Shown here piece by piece: positions 1-11,846 of a stretch of DNA of 64,000 nt. The position numbers and the translations under genes were made by a program. The DNA lies in assembly GCF_037975245.1 (NCBI RefSeq), contig NC_092572.1, forward strand, positions 12,684,769-12,748,768, given 5' to 3'. This DNA is from Apostichopus japonicus (Eukaryota; Echinodermata; Holothuroidea; Aspidochirotida; Stichopodidae). Numbering within the stretch: the first letter of the stretch is position 1; every line of letters starts with the position of its first letter. Below the pieces are notes generated by a model. That model was not told the DNA's origin. It worked only from the letters and a program-made list of their open reading frames with translations, and made no database searches.

Positions 1-155
1 AATGGAAATGTTCTAATCAACAAATGCAGTTCAATCCAGTCTCCAGAGAATCTTTCAAATACAAACATCCAGTGAGAGACAGGCGTAACCAACACGACTG
101 CTATAGTGGAAGAAGTAACCACGGTTACTAAGACATACATTTTGGCTATGATATG
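1..155 (-). CDS. Possible downstream exon with hydrophobic segment (tentative, truncated by window edge)
   Basis: On the minus strand a good acceptor (pyrimidine-rich tract then CAG, cut at 155/156) is followed by sequence that is open in phase 0, the phase in which exon 80 ends. The 51 codons visible encode a hydrophobic run, MYVLVTVVTSSTIAVVLV, followed by residues without cysteine, as expected of a transmembrane segment after the repeat ectodomain. Against it: relatives of exon 80's last motif usually continue with another cysteine block, and an open stretch of this size can arise by chance. No donor is visible. Confidence 0.25.
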
Positions 156-778
156 CTGTTAGGCAGAAGATTGAGTTAGGTTAATAGAAAAATATTTGAA
201 TATTTGCATCTTTTATTACAATAGATTTCTTGAAATTCTTTCAACAAAGTTAAGTTTAACATTGTCTGAGACATTGAGTGATGTAATGTGACAACTCAAA
301 GCAGCAACAGAGCTGTCTCAAAGTGTTGACAGTTACAGTGTTCTATATGATGTAAGGAGAATGGATGCTAGTATGTTATCATTACCATACAACTGAGTTG
401 GAAACTATTACTACGGTGTTTCTGCCCTACTCCAGAACATCTTATATTTGTGAAAAGGCTTCATGGAAGGAGATACAGAGTGACACAGTACACAGATACA
501 TATAGCTAAAAACATACGTAACCATGGTTTCAAATATGATACTATGCATTGGCTTCAGTTAGAGGGAGAGGAGGTGGTGCCTAGGGGAGTGAACAAATCA
601 TAGTTATTGACATGAGAATATTTTTACTTCAGTTAGAGTGATGGGAGGTGGTGCCTAGGGGAGTGAGCAAAGCATAGTTACAGACATAAGAAATTTGTAT
701 TCTCTGTGGTAAAGGTGGAAAGTTGGGAGCTTAAGGAGAGGGTGAGTAAAGTTCCCAAAACTATCTTTTGATATTTAC
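156..778 (-). other. Intron or flank downstream of exon 80
   Basis: Between the donor of exon 80 and the tentative acceptor at 155/156 I see no cysteine-module coding sequence. It contains a two-copy 74 bp tandem duplication (from 553) and otherwise nothing recognisable. Confidence 0.5.
553..700. repeat. Two-copy tandem duplication, about 74 bp
   Basis: The block starting cttcagttagag with ggaggtggtgcctagggg recurs 74 bp later with a few changes (553 and 627). Non-coding, private to this intron. Confidence 0.7.
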
Positions 779-1248
779 CTGAAATTCTCTGTTCACACCG
801 ATACAGGTACAAGCTGACTGGCCGGTTAATTCCTGATAAGCTTCCGCTCCGCAGTGGTAGCATCCAGCCTGGCCCGTCAGGTGATTAAAGTGGTCGACCG
901 GACAAGAGAGGCAGTCGTCCTCTGATTCGCCAAATTTATATTCCCTGTAAGTACCGGCGGTGCAAGGGGTAGGAATGGAGGAGTTCATCGGGCAGAAGTA
1001 TCCTGGAGGACACGGGTAGGAATTGGTGGAGTTCACACCATTATAGAAAGATGCATTCTCACTGGGCTGGTCTGTGGTAGCGCCCTCTAAACACACCACA
1101 CCGGCCTGACAGACAGAACAGTAAGCTCGTTCCGGATGGTCGCCGTAGCTACCCGACGGACAGATCGCGCAGGTGTCCTCAAACGTGAATCTTAGGGCGC
1201 CGTCTCTCTCCGCGTAACCCTCGGGACATTTTCTCGGTTGGATAGCCC
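779..1248 (-). CDS. Exon 80: C-terminal boundary cysteine block of the repeat region
   Basis: 470 bp, the longest exon; enters in phase 1, leaves in phase 0 after a complete CAG codon (CAG|gtaaat). Encodes about 156 residues: an atypical start (GAIQPRKCPEGYAERDG), a block CAICPSGSYGDHPERAYC, a standard YPCPPGYFCPMNSS module, then two blocks of SCUBE/Eph style (CLSCPVDHFNHLTGQAGC and CYHCGAEAYQELTGQSAC) ending CTCIGVNREFQ. The loss of the GYYC rhythm, the unusual insert and the phase change mark the end of the tandem array. An upstream ATG in the same frame lies in the intron and is not used, because the acceptor at 1249 fits the neighbouring phase. Confidence 0.88.
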
Positions 1249-4200
1249 CTAGCAACGAAAGAATGAAACTTATTGCTAAAGACCAGATGAATGGTTTGAA
1301 TCCTCGATATAGCAAGAAATGTTTCTGGTTCTTTCAATTTTCTTCCCACCCCCAGTCTTTTTTTTGTTTTACTAACTTTACATCTACATACCTGGACAGG
1401 GCATCGATTCATTGCAAAATTCATCACCGCCGCAGTAGTGTCCTGGAGGGCAGGGTAGAGGGTAGCTGGAGTTCACAGGGCAGTAATTGCCATTCGGACA
1501 CGGTTGTTGTGTCATCGACCTGTTACAGTAGTATCCCGGCTGGCAATCTCTCTGTTCCCATGATCCTTCAGGACAGAACTGACCTTCCAGACATTCGATA
1601 CCATAGTAACTGGCGGTGTCGTTAGGACAGAAGTAACCAGCGGGACATGTGTGGCAATCGGACTCAGCTGAAAACAAATGAATAGAGAGCAAAAATAAAA
1701 CAAAATGTATAATAAATCAATAAAAACAAATTAATAATTTATTTCCAAAGCTTATCTGCATTGGTTCAAAGTCAGTAATCTTTCACTTTGATGAATTTTG
1801 TTTGGGAATTCTAGTTCAATTCTTGAAAGAAATTCTAGTCAATAACAAATGTAATTTCTTGAAAGAAATTCTTGTCAACGAATGTTTATTTCGTGAATGA
1901 TTCACATCAAAACACTAAGACATTCACACTGACACTCTACCAAAAGTATTATATTTTTTTACTCCACAGAGTAAAATCTCTCCCACAATGGATACTGACT
2001 CTCCTGGTTTCACCAAACGTCTGTCAAAACCTTAATCAAAACAATTTAAATATATATATTTCATCAATTTTGTTTCCATCTCTCCAGTTTATCTAAAGCC
2101 TCTGTTATAAAAGTGCTGCGGAGCCAAGATGCTGGAATCTTGGTCAAATATGTTTTGTTTTTTCATACAGAACTGGCCCACTGTCTATCTGGCAATCTAC
2201 TACTTCATATTAAATACTGCACAGTGTTTACATAAAAGAAAAGTTAACTTTACAACAACACAATAAAAGTTCTTACTAAGTGATCACAGACAATACAATC
2301 GTGTGAAGCAGAAATCCAAATTATGGGCTAAAAAAACCGACAATGGTTAAAAAAGTATGATATTAAAAGAACTTTTGTTTTCGTCCTTTATTTTAATTTG
2401 TTTTATGCCAATCTCTGTGAGTTGATCCTACCTCCTGCTTTTTGAGTATCTCTGTAAGTTCCAGGGGGGCAGGTGATGGGGGCATCGATGGCTTCAGGGC
2501 AGAAGTGACCGACTGGACAAGGGCTGACCACGTAATCTGTCATAGCTGTAAACAAAAAATAAGCAGAACTTGTAAAAATACTGCCGACCGTCGACATGAA
2601 ATAATTTGATCCACCAGTTATGATATTAATTCCAAATGAAAACAAACATTTCTTTTACGTATCTGTTAGTGTCTGAAGAAGATCCAGCTAAGAATCGAAA
2701 CATGACAGCCTCCAACGTTTATAAATTTACCAAGACATAGGCTTTTAACTATAGACAAATTATTTGGTATTAATTTGTCTTTTATAATTTTTTTTTTTTT
2801 TTTTTTTTACACTTTCATTTACCTTATTTGCAACTTGCAGTAACTGATTATTTTCAACTACTAAATAGAAATAGTGATCTGAAAATCCACCAGATACCGT
2901 CCAAAGATGTAATGAAACTGTATTTTCCTATCAAGAACGAGGTAAACTACAGCTAGCTAAGAAACAAACAAGAAAACTACATAACCAACACACAATTTAC
3001 AGGATTGCTATTGTAAAAACTATTCTCTCACCAGGCGTGTTACACCAGTAACCTGCAGGACAGGGCTCGCAGGTACTTCTGTTACTAGCGCCCTCTTCTG
3101 CAGAGTAGGTAGTGTTAGGGCAGGCGATAGGATCACTGTTGAACTCGCAGTAGTAACCTGGTGAGATGGATTAATTAAGAAATGTATTATTAATGAAAGT
3201 AACAAGGATATGGTTAGAGGGGAAGGGGAGGGAGACGTTTACAAGCTTTTCAGAGGATATTCTTGGCATATGTAAAATTGTTTAGCATGAGGAAAATGGT
3301 GACCCCATGGCAACCACTCTACCCTGCCCCCCCCCCCCTCTCTGCTATTATGCATCCTCAACTCACCAGGGGTACAAGGTACCGGAAGGACATTATCTAG
3401 AGTACAGATGTATCCTGCCGGACATGCTTCACACTCGTTCTCACTCTCTGCACCCTCGTAGGCTATCACCAAACCAGGGGAGCAAACCGATACGTTTGTT
3501 GCTCCTACAAATAAAAAAGAAGGGAAATATAATTTGTAGACATATTCTGGTGAAAAAATATCATTTTTACACAAGTTTCTTATTGTTTTTAATTTACTTG
3601 TTTGAGGGTAACATTTAACAAAATCTACTTTTTGATATGGACACTACTGCAAGAGAGACTTCACTCGGTAATTTGTAAAGCTGTCAAAATGACAAAAGAT
3701 GATCAAAGATGATGCAGTCATTAGGAAATAATTAATGTTTCCAATGCAAAAGACAATGCTCTCATCAAAATTCTGGAAAACAAAAAGTTCAACTTGAAAC
3801 CAGCATACCTTCTAGACAGTAGTAACCAAAGGGACAGAATCCGCCCATTAGCGGATCAGATCCGTCCGGTACCGGTGTGTTTGATCCACTGTGGCAGAGA
3901 TGTCCGGCCGCACATGGACCTGCGATCCGACCTCCCAGGCAGTAACTCCCTGATAAAATCATTTCAGAAGGAAAAAAAAAGGTTTGCAGAGTTGAGATGT
4001 GAAAATAATTTGCTAAGTTACTGCATGATTTCAAAGAGATCATTATTAAAAAAAATATTTTTAAAACAGACGGTTCTAGACGGTTCTATTGGTTCCCTAA
4101 CTGGTCCATGTTTCCATGACAACGGTAATTTCTTTACCTGTAGGACACTCCTGGCAGCTGTCTGCTTCTGTCAGTCTGGTGACATGATCCTCTGTGTAAG

Positions 4201-7200
4201 TCCCGTTGGGGCAGGGAGTCGGTTCCCATGATCCCTGGGGACAATACGAGTAAGGGGAACATTCCTCTGGGACGCTGGTGTTGTACAAACAGTAGAATCC
4301 AGCTGGGCAAGTGTAACATTCGGACTGACCAGAGCTTGGTTGATAAGTCCCTGAGAAAGTTGAAAAAATCAAAATATACAATTATACTTAAAAAGAACAG
4401 TGTTCCATCACAATAATTTGTGAGTACAACAACACCAATGACAAGTGCAACATTCTGTACAAAACCTGTAAAATATTTCCTTCTGAGATGTAATCAAGTG
4501 ATAGTTAACCATATCGGTGATGATCACTTCTGCCCTAACCTGCTGTATGCAAATCAGGCCTGGAATAGGTTACCCAGTGGGGATAATTTTATGAACTGTT
4601 CATACAGTCAGTATGAGTGCTTTGAAGCATGATATGGGAGGACAGTGTAGAGTGGTATTAGCATTAGAATCAGATAAAGGGTAGGAACTGTTCATTCTGT
4701 CAGTACCAGTGCTTTAAAGCATGACAGGGAAGGACAGTATAGAGTGGTTCTAGTAGTAAACATCGTCCCAACTGACTACAACTCTTATGACAGTGTTGTA
4801 ACATTGTGTATTGGTCTTTATTTATTTTGAAATATGAACACAATTTCCTGAGATTTCTAACATCTCTTCATAAAAGCTCTGCCAACAATATAATAGTTTC
4901 TACTACAGTGTGTGTACAGTAAATGTGATTAAACACTAGGGATGCAACAATTAAACAATTATTCTCATACAGCTTATACATTGTGGTTTCAAGTTAAGTT
5001 GTAAGATTGACCTGCTCGGGTGTCTCCTGCTTAATAATAAAGCTATATGTTTAACTCACCTGGTTCACAGCTGTATGGAGAACCTGTCCCATTCAAGCAG
5101 TAGAATCCTTCAGGGCATTCATATCCTGTAGGCTCGGGGACAGTGATCTCCGCCCAACCAGGACAGTAAAACCTGGACCAGCATTTGCCGGCTGGTGAAT
5201 CCTGCCCTGGATCGGCACAGTAGTACCCTGGGGGACAGGGCAGACAACTGGACAGTGATGTCCCTCTAGTGGAAGGGTTGATGGTACCGGGTGGACAGGG
5301 TTCAGCACTCACCGCACCTTACAGATGAAAAGAAAAGTAGGTAAGATGATGAAGATGGTGAAAAAATGCTTGACCCTGATAAGAGAAGACAAGCTAGGAC
5401 AAATCCAACCAATCCTTGGGTTCCCTGCTCTACCCTGACTTTAATTTTATTAACCTGACCTGGCCATCAGTGGCCTGAAACCATCCAGTTTGATAAAAAG
5501 AAATTGTTCTAACTTTATCACTAAATTAAATAATTCTTTAACCTTTGTGAGTACTTCTCACCCAACCACATTCCCTTCCTTTCCTTCTCTCCTTCCCTTA
5601 GCATGAAGAAGTAACCCCACCCCCCCACATACCCCACCCACTCTCGCATTTATTACATCTACAGAGACTAATGTAGGCACTACTTTGCCCTCTCTGTACA
5701 GTTATCACCCCCCCCCCCCCCAACTATTGCAATTTGAATAAGCATAAGAATTCAGTATACTTCATTACATGCAGCCACAGAAGATGTAACAGAGCACACC
5801 ACACTTTCCACTCCCCCTCTACAATAATGAACTATTCCATTGTGATCAAACATCATCTGCGACCCAGTTTGAATCTTCAGATGGCATTTACCTTCTTCGC
5901 AGTAATGGCCGACCGGACAGGGTTCGTTGGTGCCATCCTGAGGGGCGGATGTCTCGGCAGCAGAGATACAGAGGTAGCCGGAGTCGCAGAACCCAGTGGG
6001 CCACGTAAGACCTGTCACTTCACAGTACATACCGGACAGACAGCTAAGACACTCATTGGAATACTGCAGCCCTGTGAGATTACTGAAAGTACCTGATAGA
6101 GAGAAAGAGAGCAATTCATGGTATCACATAGCATTGTATAGTACATTGCAATCATATTCTATCATTTTACTTTATTGCACTGTCATCTTTGTGTTTACTC
6201 TGTGTATTCTATCACATTATGTTGCATGCTACCTGCATTCCACTGTATTATATTAAAGTTTGCTGTACTGCATACTATTGCAGTCTATTGCAGTCTACTG
6301 CATTATATTGCAGTCTACTGCAATCTATTGTATTCTATTGCATATTACTGTAGTCTACTGTATTCTATTGCATTCTATTGCAGTCTTCTGCATTCCATTG
6401 CAGTCTACTGTATTATATTGCATTCATTTGCAGTCTACTGTATTTTATTGCAGTCTACTGCATTATATTGCAGTCTGCTGTATACTATTGCATATTATTG
6501 CAGTCTACTGCATTCTATTATAGTCTACTGCATACTACCGCAGTCTACTCTATTCTATTGCAGTCTACTGCATTCTATTGCAGTCTACTGCATTCTATTG
6601 CAGTCTACTGTATGCGATTACATACTATTGCAGTCTACCGTATTATAGTGCATTCCATTGCATTCTACTATATCGATTTCAACTCTATTACTTAGCATGC
6701 TATTGCATTATACTGTCTGCTATTGCATTCTATTTAATTTATGGTATTTGATTGCATCCTATTACATTTTGTTGCATTCTACATTATGCTACTACATGCT
6801 ACTGGATTCTACTGTATGATATTGCAGTCTATTTCTACCGTATTCTGATCCAAGTCCACTGGTTTCTATTGCATTCTACTCTATTCTATTCCTTTTTGTA
6901 AATTGTCCATTGCCATTATTATATTCTATTCCATTCTACTACATACTATTACATTTTATGACATCCTACTATATCCTATTGTATTAAATTATATTTTATT
7001 ACATTCTACTATACTCATTTACATTCTGTTGCATTCTATTGTACCATAGTGTACTTCAATGATATTTAATTGCATTCTAATATACTCATATACTTTCTAA
7101 TACATTCTACTGTACCAAACTGTACTGTACAATATTGTACTGAAAATAAAAGAGAACAATAAGAAAGGATCAAATGTTCTTCTGCTATTAGACACGTCTT

Positions 7201-10200
7201 GCAGCTATTCTAAATCCCAGATGTAAAACTTATCACATAATGATATTATATTACCTATTGGGCAAGGTACCCCATCATCTGGAGTTCCTTCTGGGCAGTA
7301 GAAGCCTGCAGGACAGGTCACTGTGGAGTTCATTCCTTTCTCGGGACAGCTTGTACCTAGGTTTGGCAACAATTAAATCATACGATTGTAATGATGAGAA
7401 AGAGAACGAAGTAATCTAACTTCATCAGATCAGAAAGAAGTTATTTTACAATGCTTAGCGACGGCATGTGTCGGCTGATAACTTAACACTTCACTTCAGG
7501 TTTTGATCTAATTTACAAATTAATAAATATGGATCTAACCATTAACAAACAAGAAATAACACAATAACGACTATTACCTCTGAAGATGATTCCATAACAA
7601 AGGGCAAACAACTTTAAAAGTTTACTCTTTGAAAAGTTTAAAGAATCATTAAAAGCTGACTCTTAACTACCTCATTCCTGTTCGCTTATTCTTGTTTCAT
7701 GTCTATCTGCAATATTATCTTTCAATCTTGTACAGAAAAGAAAACACCAACACAACAGACTTGATTTAAACATTCGCCCCAAAAAATTATGAACTGAGAT
7801 GTTAATAGAAAAGGAGTACAAAGGTGGTAAATTCTCCCCAATGATGATCCTACCTTCGGGACAAGGCCAGCATTCCCCAAGACCAAGTCTGGGGGCATAA
7901 GTACCCTTATCACACTCTGACTCCATCGTTGCGCCGCTTTCGCAGTAGTGACCCTGGGGACATTCGTACCCTATGACCCCATCGCCCGGTCGTGGGGTGT
8001 CCGACCCACCCGTACAGATGTAACCTGCCTCACACGCTATGTCAATGCCTGTTAACAAAGAAAAAGAAGTTTGATATTCACAAAAATGGCTTTAAAAAAA
8101 TGTAAAACATTTTTTTTTCCCCAAAACGCACCAAAAGTTCGGACAACCTTCTCAAGTTCTTTATGAAATTACACCGATTCCGAGAAGTTTCACAAAAAGT
8201 TATGTAACATGCTTTAGACAGACTTTAAAGTCTCAGAAGAGCAGATGAATGGGTTTGCTGCAAATAGTCAGGATGATTTCATTCTGTACTTTATCAAATA
8301 ATGTACTTGAATCCTTTTTTTTTTATGTGTAAAAGGGCCTGACGTTTTGATCCTAGCAGGATCTTCTTCAGAGGCTGTTTGTTAATTTTTTTTTTAATTG
8401 AAAGATCACTTTGCAAGACATAGGTTCTCTTCTTTCTTTGTTTCTTTGTTTCATATTCTGTCATGAGATCCAAACAAAACATTCTACCAGTGGTATGGAC
8501 CAGCCAGCGAATCACAGAGAGTATGCGAGAGTTTTTAAATTTCCACCGAGGAAGAAAAGTTGAATGTTTCTTACCGAGCATAGAGCTGTTTGCTGTGCAG
8601 TACCTTCCAGGGTTGCAGGGTGCGCAGTCAGTTTCATTAGTGTTACCGAACCCACTAGAGATGGTCCCCGACTCGCACGGGGTAGGCTTGTAACTACCCT
8701 CTGGACAGTAGTTACCCTCTGGACATATCTTAGGAGTAGGTGTGTCATCGCCCCCCTCACAATAATATCTGGAATTGACAAGTTAGCGTTGATAATATAC
8801 TTATTTCTAAAAGAATCTTCTTTATTTTTTCAAGAGTATTTATAGAAAATGGTTGTGAATGATGAAGACGGTTATAGAATCTGGAGGTTTGATATTGTTT
8901 AATTAGTTGTGCAAGAAATAACCATATTTATGGTCATAACACACATTTTTGAGGAAAACTTTGAAAGTTTGATTCCAATAATGGTATAAGCAAGTCAGCA
9001 TTTCCTTCATTCATAAAGGGAATATAAAGAAAAAAAGTGGGAAAACAATAAAATACCTGACATTTCAACATGAATTTAACATGGATTTGAGTGAAAGATA
9101 CCTACATTTCTTACAAAATATAATAGATAATGATAACTTGGAATGTTAAACATGAGATAAAAAAAAATATGCAACAATATTAAGCTAAAATAATTAATAA
9201 ACCAACAAAGTTGATCACATATTTCAGAGGAGAAATAAAAAAACAAGGGGTTCTTACCCAGCAAAACATAAATCTTGCGATGTAGACAAGCCTGGATCCT
9301 GGCAATAATAACTAGGCAGGCAATCCACACAGGAGCTAATGTTGTAGGCCCCCTCCAGACCGTTGTAGGTACCCGGAGGACAGGGGTACTCCACGGCATA
9401 GCGGGTACCAGCCGGACAGTAGTAGCCAGTAGGACAGGTGGCGTTGGATAGGTCAGATACGGCAGCATGTGTGTTGTCACAGAAGTATCCTGATGAGTGA
9501 CAGAGAGGAAAATATTTGGGTGGAAATAATTTTGATAAATTTTTTTAGCTTTTTTTTGGGGGGGTAAAATTAAGAAATATGGTTCCACATCTTGAGTAAG
9601 TAAGACATAAGCTAGCTACCAACACCTACAAGTAATTGACAAAGCTTATGATAAGTGGTATGGGCAATAAGTGGGAGGCTAGGGAGGGGGTGTGGGGGTG
9701 GTGAGATATTCAACTGTAGAACTGAGAAGGGATGGGTGTGTCCAGAAATCAACCACCAGTTGGTAATATTGAAACATATGAAGTACATAATAGGGTTGAA
9801 ACTTAGGAACTGTTTCACTTTAATGTGAGAAGGAGGACATTTAAACTAACCATGATCAAAATTTCTCTCCCTGTATGCAAACTAGCTAAAAACATTTTGA
9901 CCCTTCTAACTTTGGATGTATTATTTATGGTTGCATGTATTTAAACAGTAGGTAAAGGTGACAGCATAAGAATCCATGACAGCTTTAAAATGCCACATGA
10001 AACTGAAAGCTGTGAACTAGAGGTTTCTTAGTTGACATTTAAGTTGTCTGTTTACTGTCATCGGACATATGATACATAATAACAGTTGCAATCGAGACAG
10101 GTCAACTTTACACATTCATTATTCATAGATTTTTGGCTAAAAAGCTTTGATGGTTGAGCGCATATGGCAATGTTATGGAGAAAACTCTGTTTATGGAACA

Positions 10201-11793
10201 GATGAGTTCCCAAGAAACTGCTTGGTTTTCCTCTTACCTGGTTCACATAGGTTACATTCATCTGTGCCTATGTCGTCCTGGTAGTAACCGTCCTCGCATC
10301 GGGTAGGAACGGGTGAGTTCTCCGGGCAGTAATGGCCAGTGGGACATAGATAGTCCCCTGGGGTGGGTGTAACCTGGCCCTCTGGACAGTAGTAACCTAT
10401 TAAAGAAAGAAAAAACCCAACTCAAGAAAAGGAACAGTACAAAGTTCTTCATCCATCACCACAAGTAATCTTGTTGTTTCTTTCATGACTGGTCCCATTT
10501 CTTGCCTCTTTCTTTCACTTCATCTGTCATCCTTATTACTCTTAGTCACCGTCTCAACACAACAAGCTGCAGCAGCTGCAATATCTCTTGCAGCAATGCT
10601 GAATCAACTCTGACCAATTGTAGAGATTATCTTGACAGACCAACAGTGACCCTATTGTTTGAAACTGCAAAGCACAAAAGATTGCATCCTACTCAGCCTG
10701 CTGCAGCCCCCTCAACATCCTACTGTTGAAATAATGCCTTAGGTTCATGACGCATAACTTATAACAAAATATCATCACCAAAGTCACAATGGAGCCCACA
10801 TATTTCATCAAGTTTACTTCCACCTCAACAAAACCTTCCTCACTTCTGTAAACTTCTCCCCCTCTCTCCCCTCCCCCTCTCTCCCCCTCCCCCTCTCTCC
10901 CCTCTACCTCCTCTTAACATGTTGTACCTACCTGCATCACAGATTCCACTAACAGTATCAGATCCTGTCTCATTACAGTAGAATCCAGACGTACAAGGCA
11001 GACAATCCGCAAACTGGTCTTGGTTAGTGGAGGGGTTGTACGTCCCGTTGGAGCACGGTGTAGGCAGGGTGCTACCCATGGCGCAATAGTGCCCCACCCA
11101 GCAATCCTTCTGTCTGGGGTGTGAGGAACCCGTGGGGCAGTAGTAGCCCGGGTCGCATTCGGCCATAGGAGCAGCCAATCCTGATTGGTTACAGAAGTAA
11201 CCTTCCGTGCATTGGATAACGGCCGGAGATCCCAGCGGGCAGTATTCACCGGGCTGACATTCACCACCATTGGTGGATGGCTGTAAACATTGATAGCAGA
11301 ATGTTCATCAAATATGATGGGAAAAATAGGAAACATGGCAACCGAGCAACCACACAGCTACAAGAATACAGATTTTATATATATATAATATACACAAAAT
11401 ATACTAGGCAAAATGTAAAATCTGAGGGAAAATGTAACAGAATGTTGGTCAAATATGAGAAGAAGAAAGGAAACATGGTAACCAAGCAACCACACAGCTA
11501 CAAGAATACAGATTATATATATACATATTATACACAAAATATACTAGGCAAAATGTAAAATCTGAGGGAAAATGTAACAGAATGTTGGTCAAATATGAGA
11601 AGAAGAAAGGAAACATGGTAACCAAGCAACCACACAGCTACAAGAATACAGATCATATATATACATATTATACACAAAATATACTAGGCAAAATGTAAAA
11701 TCTGAGGGAAAATGTAACAGAATGTTGGTCAAATATGAGAAGAAGAAAGGAAACATGGTAACCAAGCAACCACACAGCTACAAGAATACAGAT

Positions 11794-11846
<53 letters not shown>

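Noticed and set aside
761-1315. Starting the protein at the ATG at 1313-1315 (hydrophobic start FIWSLAISFILSLLGAI looks like a signal peptide)
   Set aside because: A good acceptor at 1249 in the phase required by exon 79 lies inside it, and the array continues upstream; the hydrophobic stretch is the intron's pyrimidine tract read in frame. An alternative internal promoter cannot be fully excluded.
6175-6695. Three overlapping plus-strand open frames of 87-157 codons
   Set aside because: They are translations of the 10/20 bp minisatellite in three frames (repeating YC, LLQS, SIAV words), without splice or start signals.
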